In this document: piece after piece, positions 63,772 through 64,000 of the stretch
Layout of the letters: each line of letters starts with the position of its first letter
How positions within the stretch are numbered: position 1 is the stretch's first letter
NCBI RefSeq assembly: GCF_000833025.1
Contig: NZ_CP010817.1
Span: 2,666,001 to 2,730,000, forward strand
DNA from: Myroides profundi
Lineage (GTDB): Bacteria; Bacteroidota; Bacteroidia; Flavobacteriales; Flavobacteriaceae
Direction: 5' to 3'
DNA length: 64,000 nt
The notes under the pieces: generated by a model
Database searches by the model: none
What the model saw: the letters and a program-made list of their open reading frames with translations, nothing else
Told to the model about the DNA's origin: nothing
Program-made: the position numbers and the translations under genes

Positions 63772-64000
63772 ATGTATTCTCGCTCTTCCCTATTAGCATT
63801 ACTTGACACTCTTACTCAATACTGTAAGCGAATATCTGTAAGACACTATGTAGAATACATCCTATGTAGCTTGCTAATTATAGGCATGTTTGGTTGTCAA
63901 AAAACAACAGTAAAAACAAATCACTTTAGCAATCAAAAAATATTAGACAATATCGAATCTAATGAGAAGTCAGTACTCGAAAACCAATATACACTAGACT
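63772..64000 (+). CDS. Lipoprotein, 3' partial
   Basis: Frame opens at ATG 63772 and runs off the window. About 36 residues, starting MYSRSSLLALLDTLTQ, precede a hydrophobic stretch and lipobox IIGMFGC, followed by QKTTVKTNHF. The long N-region is unusual for a lipoprotein; an internal ATG close to the lipobox is less likely. Too short to assign a family; the end (ILDNIESNEKSVLENQYT) looks helical. Confidence 0.55.
   Translation, partial: MYSRSSLLALLDTLTQYCKRISVRHYVEYILCSLLIIGMFGCQKTTVKTNHFSNQKILDNIESNEKSVLENQYTLD

Overview
The window is AT-rich chromosomal DNA from a member of the Bacteroidota, most likely Flavobacteriaceae and perhaps Myroides-like (an inference from protein style, not a search). 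Several lines support this: many -7 elements of the form TAnnTTTG; lipoproteins whose lipid-anchored Cys is followed by Ser/Asp runs (CSSDD), as in surface-exported Bacteroidota lipoproteins; a TonB receptor next to a DUF4374 (XusB-like) lipoprotein; LytS/LytTR and 7TM-LuxR regulators; and few Shine-Dalgarno sites. Gene density is normal and no rRNA or CRISPR array is present.

Layout. 1-5.4 kb: plus-strand operon, cut at its 5' end, with homologues of E. coli YnbB, YnbD and YnbC (CDP-diglyceride synthase-like, PAP2 plus dual-specificity phosphatase, hydrolase plus methyltransferase), into which a degenerate patatin and a short-chain dehydrogenase are inserted. 5.4-11.9 kb: repeat-rich spacer, DUF5694-like protein, LytS/LytTR two-component pair, an IS3 transposase remnant, S51 peptidase, lipoprotein, Ogt. 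12.1-19.1 kb: minus-strand ilvD-ilvB-ilvN-ilvC-ilvA operon, preceded by an unlisted 26-residue Leu/Ile/Val-rich leader peptide and an attenuator. 19.5-24.1 kb: AlkD, PaaI-type thioesterase, LysE exporter, and a divergent MocR regulator/EamA transporter pair. 24.1-28.6 kb: a very AT-rich Gabija-type defence island (GajA, GajB) with a third, unrecognised gene.

28.7-40 kb: a secreted protein between two identical terminator hairpins, an FAD oxidoreductase, a tandem pair of exporter-fold ABC proteins, a 350-bp polypyrimidine tract, and XusB/XusA-like iron-siderophore genes. 40-49.3 kb: ANT(6)-like enzyme, LpxD, a second MocR/EamA pair, two AraC regulators, and a PepSY membrane protein with a siderophore-binding lipoprotein that probably complete the iron system. 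49.3-64 kb: ecotin, TagD-like nucleotidyltransferase, 7TM-LuxR regulator, two PepSY-like secreted proteins with a two-component system, GNAT enzymes, META lipoprotein, ABC-F ATPase, CxxC-less thioredoxin-fold lipoprotein, two tandem tRNA-Arg genes, and a lipoprotein cut by the window end.

Functional themes are lipid remodelling (ynb-like operon, LpxD), branched-chain amino acid synthesis under attenuation, phage defence, and siderophore iron uptake. Intergenic DNA is unusually informative: a 96-bp exact repeat in a mosaic of small hairpin modules, 4 x 11-bp tandem arrays at three sites, paired operator-like repeats at the two MocR/EamA pairs, and two or three candidate small RNAs. All functional calls rest on motif recognition by eye; no search or folding program was run.
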